In this document: positions 20,037 to 31,450 of the stretch, piece after piece
Layout of the letters: each line of letters begins with the position of its first letter
Numbering within the stretch: position 1 is the first letter of the stretch
Notes under the pieces: model-generated
The model's input: the letters and a program-made list of their open reading frames with translations, nothing else
The model's database searches: none
What the model was told of the DNA's origin: nothing
Position numbers and translations under genes: made by a program
From: Cephalotrichum gorgonifer
Taxonomy: Eukaryota; Ascomycota; Sordariomycetes; Microascales; Microascaceae
DNA: 64,000 bases
Direction: 5' to 3'
Assembly: GCA_900312665.1 (NCBI GenBank)
Contig: ONZQ02000015.1
Coordinates: forward strand, 988,794-1,052,793

Positions 20037-22031
20037 TTAGTGATCAATAGCTTCTCCGTCAGCGCGTCGGAGCAATCTGGAATCTCCTCCGTGGACGCCA
20101 TAGTCGCCGGGCTCGAGGCTGTACTGCGACCCAAATAGGTGCCCCGTCCACGTCTCGTTGACAAACGTCCGCTGTCCCTCATATCCGTTCGTGCCACGCA
20201 AAACCCCAAGCCCCGCCACGAAGTCCGTTCGGTTAGCAAAATGCTCGGTATGGGCACAATACTTATCGACGGGCCAGTTCAAGCTCGGGTTCCCGAACGT
20301 GAAGACATAAAGCCTCTTCATGTTCTCCAACTCCGGCTTCTCCCGTCGGGCCTCTATAAGGTCTTCCAGAGCTAGCCGCAGAACCAAACAGCCTTGGGAA
20401 TGAGCGATCATGACCACCTTGGGTGGCGTCTGTCCGGTTTCAGGCCACAGCACCTGTTCCAGCCTGGATTTCAACCGATCTTTCGCCTCCCTGCTGCTTC
20501 GAGTTCTCTGAATGAGATCGCGTTCGTACGCGCCGGAATCCCGCTCGCCGGCGCATTCAAAAATATCCCAGAGGAGACCGTCGCTTCTGTTGAAAATACC
20601 TTCAACCTTTCTCTTGTACTTGTCCTCCAGTTTCTTGCACGCCAGTCTCACCCAACATGGCTCTCCACCAATGCCGTTCACGAAGAACCACTGCTCGTCA
20701 TGCTTGTCCATGTGTTCGCTTTTCCCCAGGTCTCCCCCAGAGTCCGTTTCAAGCACCGTGTCCATATCGAAGGTACCAAGTGCATTCTCTTCGACTTCCC
20801 CAGTGGCCGCACCCTTCTCTAAGATGGCCACCACGGACTTGGCTAGTCGTTGGAGTTGGCAAATAAGGGCGTGTCTATTCATCGGGTCGTTCATGTTGAG
20901 TTCGTTATACCTCTGGCATTCCTCCTTATCTGTTCGTGGGGCCCCACCCCTTGACGAGTCGAGGGCGAACCCTTTAGCGGGCTCCACCAGGTCAATGATG
21001 AACCTGGCGAGCATCGCCCTGTTCTTCAGGATCATCTGGAGGGTCTCCCAATTGACTGGGTTGCTGAATATTCCCTTGTAAATGGCGGGCAGCGAGCCTA
21101 GGTAAGGGCCAAGAGCCGAAAAGGTGCGCCGGGTGACGGCAAAGACGAGGTTCCTGACCGCACCGTTATCCTTGACCCGTTGGAATACGTCAACCACACG
21201 TTGGAGCAGCTCCTCCGGCGCGATTAAAGCCAAGGCACGCGTGATGGCGAGGTTGATAAGGTCCCTGGTCACCGCGTCACCCCCGTCCCGCAAAATGCTT
21301 CTCGCGGTCTCCAGGAGGGCGTCCGGGTGGGTGAGATTCCGGAAAATGGCGGATCCCGCCGTAGTCGCGAACCATCTTCCCGTATTGATTGCATCTCCTA
21401 TGAAGGCGAGGTGGGATGCGGTGCTTCTGACGTTGTCTGCGACGACGTCGGTAGCGCCGCCGGGGAGTCTAGAGGCTTCCGCCAGGATGTTCGCGGCCTC
21501 CCCGGCCATGAGGGCAGCGCCCCCAACTGCCTCCGTGCCAGCTTCCCCGGCCAGTTTCGTCGCCTCTCCAGCGATCTTGCCGGCCTCCTTGGCGATGGTT
21601 TCCGTCGCTTCGGCAGCCTCGTTGATGACACCACCCGCGGCTGCCGCCGCGATGCGACTGGCCGCCTCGCAAATGACCTTGGCACTCCCCTCAGCAGCCC
21701 CTCCGGCGAACTTGGAAGCCTCGATTGAGATGGACGCCGCGCCTCCGACGATGTTGGCGGCTCCCTGGGAGGTTGCGCCCGCTGCGTCGCCGGCTGACTT
21801 GGCGGCATCTGCGGCGACCTTGACGGCATCTCCGGCCATGGCGAGGCCGCGCTCAGTTACCTCTCCGCCAGCAGCTGTGGTGGATTGAAGGACTATGTCG
21901 GCGATCTCGGCAGCGTTCGTGGCGATCCCCGCTGCGCCGTCGACTGCACCTCCGACAGCATGCTGGGTGATCTCGCCCGCATGTCTAGCGATCTCGACCA
22001 GGTGGCCTAACATGATGGTACTATCTCCCAT
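20037..22031 (-). CDS. Ala/Gly-rich helical-repeat protein fused to a lipase-like serine hydrolase
   Basis: A single exon of 664 residues. Residues about 10-205 are built of Ala/Gly-rich amphipathic segments (such as GKIAGEATKLAGEAGTEA), resembling the 11-residue repeats of LEA proteins, apolipoproteins or synucleins. A middle helical region covers about 205-440. The C-terminal part starts with WFFVNGIGGEPCW and is an alpha/beta hydrolase: nucleophile elbow AHSQG with Ser545, Asp603 in NRTDFVAG and His631 in TGHLFG form a plausible triad. I know no named family with this layout. The helical half could bind lipid surfaces (inference), with the hydrolase acting on lipids or esters there. No signal peptide. 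Confidence 0.75.
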   Translation of the reverse strand: MGDSTIMLGHLVEIARHAGEITQHAVGGAVDGAAGIATNAAEIADIVLQSTTAAGGEVTERGLAMAGDAVKVAADAAKSAGDAAGATSQGAANIVGGAASISIEASKFAGGAAEGSAKVICEAASRIAAAAAGGVINEAAEATETIAKEAGKIAGEATKLAGEAGTEAVGGAALMAGEAANILAEASRLPGGATDVVADNVRSTASHLAFIGDAINTGRWFATTAGSAIFRNLTHPDALLETARSILRDGGDAVTRDLINLAITRALALIAPEELLQRVVDVFQRVKDNGAVRNLVFAVTRRTFSALGPYLGSLPAIYKGIFSNPVNWETLQMILKNRAMLARFIIDLVEPAKGFALDSSRGGAPRTDKEECQRYNELNMNDPMNRHALICQLQRLAKSVVAILEKGAATGEVEENALGTFDMDTVLETDSGGDLGKSEHMDKHDEQWFFVNGIGGEPCWVRLACKKLEDKYKRKVEGIFNRSDGLLWDIFECAGERDSGAYERDLIQRTRSSREAKDRLKSRLEQVLWPETGQTPPKVVMIAHSQGCLVLRLALEDLIEARREKPELENMKRLYVFTFGNPSLNWPVDKYCAHTEHFANRTDFVAGLGVLRGTNGYEGQRTFVNETWTGHLFGSQYSLEPGDYGVHGGDSRLLRRADGEAIDH

Positions 22032-23181
22032 AGGAGTGGGTCTTCTGTTCCCACATTTTTGTCTCTTCCTGGGGGAAGAACACAGACAAATTTATTCTTT
22101 ATTCCCTCCCCGGGTGAAGAAGCATACTGCTTCGATTGCGTCGCCTCAAAACCCAAGACGATGAAGTGAATGTCCGTGGATCTCCTACTCAGCTGAACAG
22201 CACGATCTTGTCACAAGGTAAACATCGTTCCACAAGGGATGGTACTGAAATCTGCCTGGCGAGCGCCATGTCTATGGACCGCGAGCTCGGAGTGCCTGGG
22301 ATTCGCCGACTAAATCGTAATGGATTGGTGGCTGAATGAAGCTCACCTAGGGAGGGCGATTGACCACTGGATGGGCGGAATACGAAGAGTGGCTTAACGG
22401 CTTAAGATAAGGTTAACCTCGGGGACGAGTTAATGCATCTCGGGGTGGCTTAAAGTCTTGATAACAGCACCACGTCAAGAAAACGTTGTTCCAGGACACA
22501 AGTGTGTTCCGTGATCATACGAGGACTTGGTCTGGCCGTAACGGAATTGAGGAGGCCCCTGTTGTATAAATTTCAATGTGGATATCGGGCCACATACACC
22601 TGATCTCCGAGGTGCGAGTAGGCGTGATAAGAATTATCACCCCAAATAATGATATCAATCATGCGTAGGTCTGTGTATTGAGGACCGGGTAGGAGTGGCC
22701 GAGATGGATATGTACCCGTGAACGCTTTCGAGAGTCGGCTATTGAACTAAGACAATATTGTCCATTAGTTCTTGTCGCAAGCCTCTTGATCCTCGCCTTC
22801 GGGATTCCCTCCCGAGAGTCCTCTTATTATTGAGCCGTGGAGCGGCTGGCTTTTTTTTCTGCCAGCCGCCGCAGCGCCGTAGGGATCGCTGTCCAAGCCG
22901 ACTTGCGGGGCGGATGCAGACAAGATTGCGAAGGCCTCTAAAAGTAGTTAAACACAGTGAATTGGCCATTACTCCTACTCTATCAATGAGTTGCCGTATG
23001 AAAATAAATTAATATTCCGGGAGTTAGTAGCTTTCTACCGTAAGCTAAACTAGGAAACTAGAATCTTTCTCCATTCTGTCATACTCTCCCGAGGCATTAT
23101 GCGAGCGCAGCTGATGTCGCAAGGGATCCTACAGGTTAACCCAATGAGAGACCAAGTCCGAGCAGTACCACCCCTAACCCT
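22032..23181. other. Intergenic
   Basis: Promoter of the 20037-22031 gene and 3' region of the haem dioxygenase gene. A T-run flanked by GC-rich arms (about 22830-22875) could fold into a hairpin. No gene recognised. Confidence 0.45.
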
Positions 23182-25260
23182 CTATTTGGGAGCATTCGTC
23201 TCGACGCCTTTATACTCGCCTGACTCGCTCAGCCATGACCATGGTGCAAACACGTTCCCACTCTTCTCCAACGTCTTCCCCAACTCGGGGAAGTGTCTAG
23301 TCAAGACATCCTTCATAGTGGAGTTCTGCACCCAGTCGAACCCTTCCTTGGTATACGTCTCGGCATTCCACTGTCCCGCGATGAACCTATCGCTCTTCAG
23401 CCGCCGTGAAGCCATGAGGATGAAGATGCGGAACGCGGTCTCGCTGAAGCCGAAGCCTGGGATAACGGGCTCACTGTGAGATCCGACGAGGGCATCGACG
23501 GACTCGAGATCACCGTCGTACGCGTCGGACAGTGCGGCCGCTAGCTCCGTATTGTGCCCTGTGAGTTCTTCAAAGGAATTGGGGACGCTCATGCGGAGCA
23601 TGCGTCGGAAGGCACAATAGCGAGGGACGCCGCGCTCCCGGTCACGGAGGATATCGACGGTGCCCATATCCCTGGGGATGCTATCGCTTGGGGGCTTGAC
23701 GTTGCGGAGGAAGTCGGGATAGTTATTGTTCGTGATGGCGCCGGGGTAGTTGATGCCGAAAGAGTAAAAGGCGTCAGCCAACGTGAGGCCGTCCCCCAAG
23801 AAGGGCCGCTGGGCGTGTTTAAATGCCACCTGCTCAATGGGAATGGTAGTCTTGTGTTTGCCTTGTTTGGAGACCTCGAAAAAGGCGATGTTGTCTACCA
23901 CCCCGTTAGCTTTACTTTCAAGGGCTCAGGATAGGTCTTGGCCTTACCAGGGATAAGAGAGTGCATCCGGTAGACAGACACAAACTCCTCCGTCAGGCTG
24001 TAGGGTACTCCGTTGTGATCGACGCCGGAGCCGGGGATGCCAGAGATAATCTCGCTAGTCTTGGACAGCCTTCCAACCCGCTTGGTCAAGGCCTCCCCGG
24101 CAAGCCCCCACCAGTTAGCACCCATGCTAATCTTAAGAGCCGGGTGTGCGAGGATGGCGGGCGTCCATTCCAAGGTATGGATCTTAGCCATCAGGGCCGA
24201 GTTAACAAGCCTTGCCTTGTCGAAGATCTTGTCTCTACAACGAGAGGGACCGTCAGTTATCCGGTAGTACCAATTCCAAACGGCAGTATGCTTACCCAGG
24301 CCAATCAGGAGACGCCTGGCGCAGCATGTCGCAAATCGCATTGTGCTCGAGAACGAACAGCGTATGCATCATCTCCAAACCTACCCACCAGTTGCTGTTA
24401 AAGCCAGTAAGTGGGTTCCCCTCTGCGTCCCGGGGCAGGACGGCCTCCATGCCACTCTCTTTCATCGTCAGCTTCCCATCGGGAAGCTTGGTCCGAAGTC
24501 GCTGCGTCTCTGCCTCGCTCGACCCGTAGATCTGGGAACCGTCCCACCAGGCAGTAGACGTATTCTTGTATCCCGGGCAGTCAACATCCGATGGATCGAG
24601 AATTTCATCGGGTAAGCTTTTGGGAAGCTGCATATCTGCATGCGGCCACTGATCACCATTCGGAAGGGGGATATTGTGGGACTCCGCACTCTGCACAGGT
24701 TTTGCGGTTAGCTCGATCACAGCCTTTCGTGGCCATACACTATGTCTGGTCGGTATCCTCCTACTCACATTCTCATGGTTGAACCAGTCATGGGTCTGGA
24801 ACTGGATCCAAGCTGCGGCAAGCAGGTTGAGCGTCGTTGCAGGAATGAACTCCCCCGGCTTGCGAGCCATTAAGCGTTCGCTGATGGCCCGGGGGTTCGG
24901 CGTCCAAAGCTCGTCTTCGGTCGGCTTCCGGCAGTTCTGTCTCGGGAAATTCCGCCCGAAGCGCATACCGGCACAGCCCATCAGAGGGGCTTCGAGAGAA
25001 TTGAACTTCCCCTCGGAGTGCCGGTTTTCTTTGTAGCGGGTGTCGGTTAATGGCTCCTCCTGCGAGTTGCCCTGCTCGGAGGGGGAAGCGTAGCCGTCGT
25101 AGAGGTTCAGGCCCCTAAGCTCAATGCGCAATGCACTGAGGTTGAGGGCGCCGACAATTCCGGGAAGTCTGAACCACGGCACATATTTGTTAATTGTCCG
25201 GAACGCGGAGATTGCAATCCGGTCCCGCAGCGGCGGTGAGAATGTCGCTCGATGCTCCAT
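23182..25260 (-). CDS. Haem dioxygenase/peroxidase, alpha-DOX/COX-like
   Basis: Four exons: 24769-25260, 24296-24690, 23948-24234 and 23182-23894, giving 628 residues (1887 nt, whole codons). QTHDWFNHEN carries the distal His157. WWDGSQIYGSS is the conserved substrate-channel motif. EEFVSVYRMHSLIPDN gives the proximal haem ligand His387, with Tyr384 three residues earlier, as the catalytic Tyr is in cyclooxygenases and alpha-dioxygenases. The gene therefore looks competent for fatty-acid oxygenation rather than only peroxidase chemistry. There is no C-terminal P450 domain, unlike Ppo/linoleate diol synthases. The first intron (24691-24768) is 78 nt and has no in-frame stop. The expected product is a 2-hydroperoxy fatty acid or related oxylipin (inference). 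Confidence 0.88.
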
Positions 25261-26888
25261 GATATTACCTGGTACGTCGATGTCGGATGAGAGTGGAATT
25301 TCCCCATGAACAGGAGCTATCTACAAAAGTTCTCTTCCTAGAGACATGCCGGACGGTATATATATCGGGACCATACCGCCAAACTTCTCCTCCTCGTCAG
25401 TACTCAACGTCAGGCAGAGTCTATGTTCATGATTTCCACGTTTCCGTCGTATCAAGTTGGCGCCCCTGCCGATAACGGAACAGTATTATACACACATTTA
25501 ACGTTCCACGTTATACTCCCTTACTCGGGAAACTAGAAATAAAATTAGCCGAGCAGACAGTAAGATAAATATAACATCTACGGTAGACACTATAATACCC
25601 CGTCCGCTCGGGGGACTTCGTTCGTGGGCGTTGCCGTGGCGCAAAACCCTAACTTTATCGTCTTAAGAACATGGCATCCATTATGCTTACCTTTATAACA
25701 ATGAAGTCATCGATGCAAGCTAGAAACGCCACGGCCTTTGTTTTACACCTTCAACGAAGACCCCATGTTTTCGAGTCTACATCATGACAAACTCAAATGA
25801 GAATGCGGCATCCAGAGATATACACGACGTGAATTAATATCGCTCATCAATAATTCTTCTAGACACTTTTGCTCTTGGTTGTCTTTCCGGGTTCAGTGTT
25901 AGGGCTAACGAAGGTCAACACTTGGGCCCGTCTAGGGGCGTTATATGAAACCCCAAGTCATGGCGTCCATACTCAGTATTGATGTTAAGTCTTCTCGCCC
26001 GGGCCTCCGCCTATTGAAGAATAGAAACCTGCGCGGAGGGTGTCGAGGAAATTAAAGGTAGCAGCTACTAGATTAAAACCCAGTTGATAGAGCGCTAGAA
26101 TGTAGTCCATCGATGGTCAGCCACATGCTACCTCGGCGTTGGAAAGATAAATCGTGACCGGAACGTATTGTCTGCGTATCAGGATCTAAAAACAGAGCCG
26201 CTTAGGACCAACCACTGCTGCGGGGGCAGCAAGCCACCCGGAATCTGACGTTCCGGGACCCAGCTACCAACCCCACTAGGGGTGGAAGCCACCGGGGAAT
26301 CTTGAATTCTCGGGACCCAGGCTGAATGCCCGCCTTACTACTCCATAGCCCACTTTCCAATAGTCCCAGTCTGGGACAGTTCGGGGACAGGCTTACACAT
26401 CGGTCCTACATCACTGGACCAACAAAGGTGAAGCCGATGTGCCAGCCTCACAGGGCGGCGGCCCACATATCTTTCATGTGGCAAGGAGAGGTGAGGGGTA
26501 TTTATTGTGAAGGTGCCCTGAAACTCCAGTGCACAAGTTATCCCACCGAACCCCGCACTACACCCAGGGCGAGCTGGTAGGCGGTGCGAGCATCATCGAT
26601 GACGTAACGAGATGGAATGTCGTGCATAAAGCGACGATCCACTCAAATTCGAGTACCCAACCTAGGCCAATGTTGAAGCTGCCTTTCTTATATCCCACAC
26701 ACACTCACCTCGTCGCGCGAAGATTAATGTTGTTGGGAGTGGAGTCTGGGCCTTGCCCTAATTTAACTAGCCGCCTCAGGGGACGCTGGTCAAATTGGGC
26801 ATAGCCCAAAATGACTCGACTCTCGTGGGCGGAGCATGTCGAATCTTCCTTAGTGCTCAAACGGCTACCCTCAGTACAACAAATAACG
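25261..26888. other. Intergenic with a small direct repeat
   Basis: No gene. A diverged direct repeat of about 36 bp with a 55-bp period lies at 26231-26265 and 26286-26323. Confidence 0.45.
26231..26323. repeat. Two-copy direct repeat with internal dyads
   Basis: Copies at 26231-26265 and 26286-26323 both start AAGCCACC and end GGGACCCAG(G)CT. Copy 1 has an internal dyad CCGGAA/TTCCGG and copy 2 has GAAT/ATTC. Confidence 0.65.
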
Positions 26889-26979
26889 GGTTCTGTGGTG
26901 TAGTTGGTTATCACGCTTGTCTAACATCCAAAAAAGTGCTGGACACAAGAGGTCCCCGGATCGAGCCCGGGCGGAATCA
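26889..26979 (+). tRNA. tRNA-Val(AAC) with a 17-nt intron
   Basis: A cloverleaf can be drawn by eye. The 7-bp acceptor stem has two G-U pairs, the D arm is GGTG...TCAC, the anticodon stem CTTGT/ACAAG has loop CTAACAC, and the T arm is CCCGG/CCGGG. The intron 26927-26943 sits one base 3' of the anticodon, the canonical position. The discriminator is A at 26979. The T loop reads ATCGAGC, so the usual T54 is A. A T6 run (26987-26992) is a Pol III terminator. Confidence 0.85.
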
Positions 26980-27856
26980 AGTTATCTTTTTTCTCATTTG
27001 CTTCCCCTCGGAACTCGTACAATTACACTTTTGGACTAAATATTATGGAATTAGCACCTGGACAATTACGTTTTTAGTTATTGCTAGGCTTGGCATTCAT
27101 GCCACGCCCAGTGTACTTGTGCGTGCGAGGAACTGACCCAGTGAGCTATGTTTTGGCGTGGGGGCACTCATAACGCTCGCCGAGAAGACGAGGTTGTTCG
27201 GCGCCATGCTCATGATATTTCCTCCTGGGCCTGATCGAAGACCTCTTTTCACACCTTATCGGCTTCAGGGCGAATGGGTCCTTATCAAACACTATGCGAT
27301 GACTGCCCATGGGCATCTTGCAGGTAGTAATTAAGCCGGGGACGCTCCAAGACACAGGGGAGTCGGTGGCGTACATCACTAGTACCAATGAGCTTTAAGT
27401 CCCGTATCATCAAGCCGGATTCAGGATTCACCGGAATTGGACTGTGAAGTAATATCACAAGCTGATTCTGCGCACCATGGGATATGGAGAAGAGGAGCCA
27501 TATGGGTGGAGATTGGCCATATGTTGTTATATTAACCTGCCCACTAGGCAGTTCAAAAATTTAGGGGGTTAACGAGGGGTCGAAGTCAGAATATGTAGTG
27601 TATTGACAGGAGTTGGCCATGAACCTCGCCCGCATCCTAGGACGGAAGATCCACGGGCGCAGTAGATCCGCCATAAGACCGAAAGGTCGTTCCATTCTTG
27701 AAATGTTGGTAATAGCGGAAACCCTTCAGTAGGCGCTGCTGCTCTGGGTTTCCAGAATCCACCAAAACATAAACTCGCGCGAAGGAGAAAAGAAAGTTGT
27801 AACAAGGAAAATACTTTCGCCGGCTACTCCAGCGCCAGCCAAGCCGACCGAGGGGC
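26980..27856. other. Intergenic
   Basis: No gene recognised. It contains the tRNA-Val terminator and the 3' region of the DUF1996 gene. Confidence 0.45.
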
Positions 27857-29120
27857 CTAGGACATGGGCATGGATCCCCAGCCGGGAATCTCGGTGAGCC
27901 CTATCACCAGTTAGCATCAGTCTCCCAACAGGAATACCGGGAACGCCCTTGTCCGGACACTTACATCCATCAGTCTCCTCGCCGACGAAGTTCTCGACGG
28001 TACACTGGTTGGCGACGCTCATGGCCTGCTTCGTGATGGAGCCGCACCCGTCGTAGAAGCACTCGGACTTGTCCATGGCGCGCTGGAGCGAGTCGCCCTT
28101 CCAGCCGAACAGGTAATCGGCGTGTGTCCCGTAGCCGGACGCGGCGCCCTCGAAGCTCCAGACGAAGGGGTTGGGGGCACCGCTGGTCCACAGGTGGTTG
28201 AACTTGGTCGTGTCCCAGACGGTCTCGAAGGCCACCTGTGGGACGCGGACGGGGTGGGAGGCGGGGCAGGCGGGGGCGTTGGTGAAGCCCTCCGAGGTGA
28301 CGGTGTTGAACATGTGGGACTTGTGGTCTACGCTGTCGAGGTTCTTGCCGTCCCAGCATCTAAGGTCCCAACCAGAAGTCAGTACGGGGACCGCAAGAGT
28401 ACGTCTCATTTGTGGGGGGTGGGGGTGGGATAGAAGTAAGGGTAGTCCTTACGGAGGGAAGTGGTGGGTGGTGAAGATGCCACCCGGGCAGGGCTGCTGG
28501 GGCATCTCGTTTGTGATCCGACCCCTATTCCCACCGCCCTGCATGCATTGGTAGCTAAGGCCAGCGTGCTCCTTGGAGGTTGCACCTGGGTCGCCGACGA
28601 TCATGCGGAAGCCCTACAGCGTTCTGGTGTTAGTGTCGCGGTTCCGTGCTCCGTGCGTTTCAGTGCAAGAGCACCCGCATGCGAAACTCACCGGCGGGAA
28701 GGCCTTAATAGGCTGCTGCGCCAAGTTGTCCCTGCTCAGGTCAAACTGGCTGTAGTAGACGGTAAGTCCACCCACGGCGCCTTGCGATCCTCCCAGGAGA
28801 GGCTGGACCGGGACGGGAGTCACGCGGTGGTAGGACCCATTGTTGGGATCCTTGAAGTACAGGGTCGCGGTCCAGTAGTTCGAGAAGTCCTCGGACATCT
28901 GGCACGTGGTGCAGGTGGCCCTCTCGCCGACGTCGCCGGTCATGGTGGCATTGAAGGCGTTCCCGCCCACGATGTGGTGGACGTGAGAGGACGGGAGGGC
29001 GTCGGGCTGGCCGGCGGGATCGAGGCGCTGGAAGGTCAGGGTCGAGCAGGGGAAGCGGAGGCCAGCCTGGACGAGCGCGGTGAGCCCGAGAGCGAGGCCG
29101 CCTGCGGAGACGGACTTCAT
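27857..29120 (-). CDS. Secreted DUF1996 protein
   Basis: Four exons: 28692-29120, 28453-28613, 27965-28359 and 27857-27900, giving 342 residues (1029 nt, whole codons). A signal peptide covers about residues 1-20 (MKSVSAGGLALGLTALVQAG). The body has the DUF1996 hallmarks: SSHVHHIVGGNAFN, CTTCQMSEDFSNYWTA, GFRMIVGDP, PCWDGKNLDSVDHKSHM, and YLFGWKGDSLQRAMD. The last exon is short and gives the typical GWLTEIPGW tail. An upstream in-frame ATG at 29213 exists, but 29120 is chosen because it starts the signal peptide. Family members are extracellular fungal proteins of unknown biochemical role, some with added carbohydrate-binding domains; none is present here. Confidence 0.9.
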
Positions 29121-31051
29121 ATTGGATGGTAGAGCCTTGGATTCGATAGTACGGGGTGAGGATCCGCAAGGGGTTGTGGTGTAGAAGTTCGAGTAGGCCA
29201 AGGCCGCTGTCACAGTCCCGCGCGGCCCCGCTCGCTTCTTATAAGTTTGGATCCACCCTGAACTACCTGTTTCGGCACTTCTTGCCTTCCCATCCAGGCT
29301 AAACAGTAGACCATAACTTCTTTGCTATTCATTACTGGGTTTTCAAGGCAGCGGAGAAGTTGGCACTGCTGCGAATTAGACTCATACCTGTACTATCAGA
29401 CTTATTATCCGGCGTAGTGGCGATTTAATTATGGTGTGCCTCTCGCCCTCACCTCTCAGCCCAGAACCGGTCCAATGCGGCCGATGTTCACTGATTGGCC
29501 GCTCGCCTGTTTAGACGGGAGGTAATCGACACGACTCCCTGTTGACGTCGGCAGGATTTACGCGCCGATTGGCCGATGTGGCGGGCATATATCGGAAACA
29601 TATGGCACCTACTATAGCGTGCCGTATATCCGGACATTTTATATAAAGACCACCGAAAGCACCGGCCATCGGCAGTTGCGTGTTAATTAAGCCCATTGCG
29701 GAGAAGAGCGATTTAAAGATATTATGGTAGCCTCCCGTCCGCCGACTGTCAGTGCGATAATTCGCCGACTGGGCCAACTTAAAATTGGGATGCAGTCCTT
29801 TTTGGAAAAAAGTGCCAAGGATAAAGGTCCATCTTGGTCTCAGAGTGTCCTGATAGGTGAGTAGAGTATGCATTATGTCTCGTGGTATATCTGCTCGATA
29901 AGCTGCACCCCCTGCCCAATCAGACCGCACGAACATCTGTTTTGTTGTATATCTGGGAGGTGATCAAGACCGGCAGTGGTGAGCCAGCTTTGGAACGTAT
30001 CCTTACTCCCACGATAGTAGGGAAAGTACGGCTGCCTGTGGTAAACGTAGCGATCGAGCTACGAGGCGCCATCTAGCCGAAGTTTTCAGTGTCACGTAAG
30101 ATGACATCGGCAGATGGCGTTGGTGTCATGCCGGTCAGGATCCTGTTAGACGATCTTAAGACTCAGTACTTGGCAGTTGCATGGTTTTGACGGATACTAT
30201 TACACTGTCCTCGTTACTACGCCCCCAGAAAGTCAGTAATGGTCTGTTTAAACCAAGACAGCCCGTCCATTTTCCAGAATGCCTTTCCGGGCAATGGTCT
30301 TGATCTGCGACGGTCTTTCAGACCCAGTGATCCGAGGCAGAAACATATATCCAATTCATTGTACTTGATAACAAATGAGTCAGCCATAGAGATACACATA
30401 CAGGACATAATATAGAAGAGGTAGCTTAAGAATGCTTATCTCTCAGCGGTGACTATATAGAGTGTAATGTAAAACTACATTGGACATTGGCAGCTTTGTG
30501 TAGGCATTCAATGTCGGTCTATTTTGAGCACACTCGACGTCATGCATCCTTTCATCAGTAGTCAACAGTTGCTTCCCCGACCAATACGCAAGGCAAGGAC
30601 ACGCGCCATGCGAATGTATTCTCCGATAAAAGGAAACTGGTCGCCAGTCGCCATTCCGGACCACCTCCTGTACTGCATCAACCCATCTGACTGCCCTTCA
30701 CTCCATCCATGCAATATTCCATCTGCCTCAATGGTGTTCTGTCTTGGGAAATCATTCCCAGGGTGCGGCTCTCTGCGCGATCAGACAGTTGCAAGCGTGG
30801 CTTTCTCACACTGCCACGGGCCGTAGAAAGCTTCCAATACCAACTGTTTATTGTGGAGGATAGGGGGACACTATCAGCCTCGATACGCATACCACTAATC
30901 CGGACCGAAATGCTGGAAGAGCATTGTATTTAGATGGTTTGGCTTAGACTTTACGCCCGACACCCTCATCAGTTCATTAAACCCTGGCCACTCCCAAGGG
31001 TCGCCATCCGTGCACTACACCAATGCCGCTATAACCCAAAACCAGCCCTCT
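29121..31051. other. Gene-poor intergenic region
   Basis: No domain in any frame. The 141-codon minus frame at 29511-29936 and plus frames at 30524-30933 are probably chance. Confidence 0.45.
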
Positions 31052-31450
31052 TTAACGACCAGCAGTGAGCCCATAGTACCCCATCAACCCAAAAGCAAAT
31101 GTGCTCACCCCGCGGAACACGCACCAGCTGGTGCTAGCCAACCCATACAAGGCGTACGGGTCCAGCACGGCAAGGTAGAATCCCATGACCGCCATAATGG
31201 TGTCCACCACGTCGTACCGACGCCGGTAGTAGAGGAGGTACATGAGGGCGCCGATGACGGTGGTGCGCCCCGAGATGGCCACCATGACGGGCGCGGCCTC
31301 GGGCGCCTCGGCGATGTGCTGGGGCAGGCCGTACTCTATCATTGTGGCACGCGGGCCGTCCGCGCCGAAGAGGGGCCACAGGCCGCCGAAGAACATGGCG
31401 GTGGCGGAGAAGAGGGCAGGGATGTGCCGGGGGCGGAAGTCCGCGAACAT
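31052..31450 (-). CDS. Small integral membrane protein, DUF4267-like
   Basis: 132 residues from the ATG at 31450. The frame is open further upstream (to 31699), but that part is low-complexity and not membrane-like. Four hydrophobic segments (about 12-29, 55-75, 81-100 and 110-128) are separated by short loops, one of them basic (YYRRRYD). The composition and layout (GRTTVIGALMYLLYYRR, then FYLAVLDPYALYG) resemble the fungal DUF4267 family. Function and membrane are unknown. Confidence 0.7.
   Translation of the reverse strand: MFADFRPRHIPALFSATAMFFGGLWPLFGADGPRATMIEYGLPQHIAEAPEAAPVMVAISGRTTVIGALMYLLYYRRRYDVVDTIMAVMGFYLAVLDPYALYGLASTSWCVFRGVSTFAFGLMGYYGLTAGR

Noticed and set aside
21124..21888. 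254-codon plus-strand frame rich in Ala/Ser
   Set aside because: Antisense shadow of the Ala/Gly-rich repeat of the hydrolase gene; composition mirrors it.
22690..22740. tRNA-Ser-like start (GAGTGGCCGAGATGG)
   Set aside because: No matching anticodon arm, variable arm or T arm downstream.
28461..29132. 223-codon plus-strand frame
   Set aside because: Antisense to DUF1996 exons and crosses its introns; no domain.
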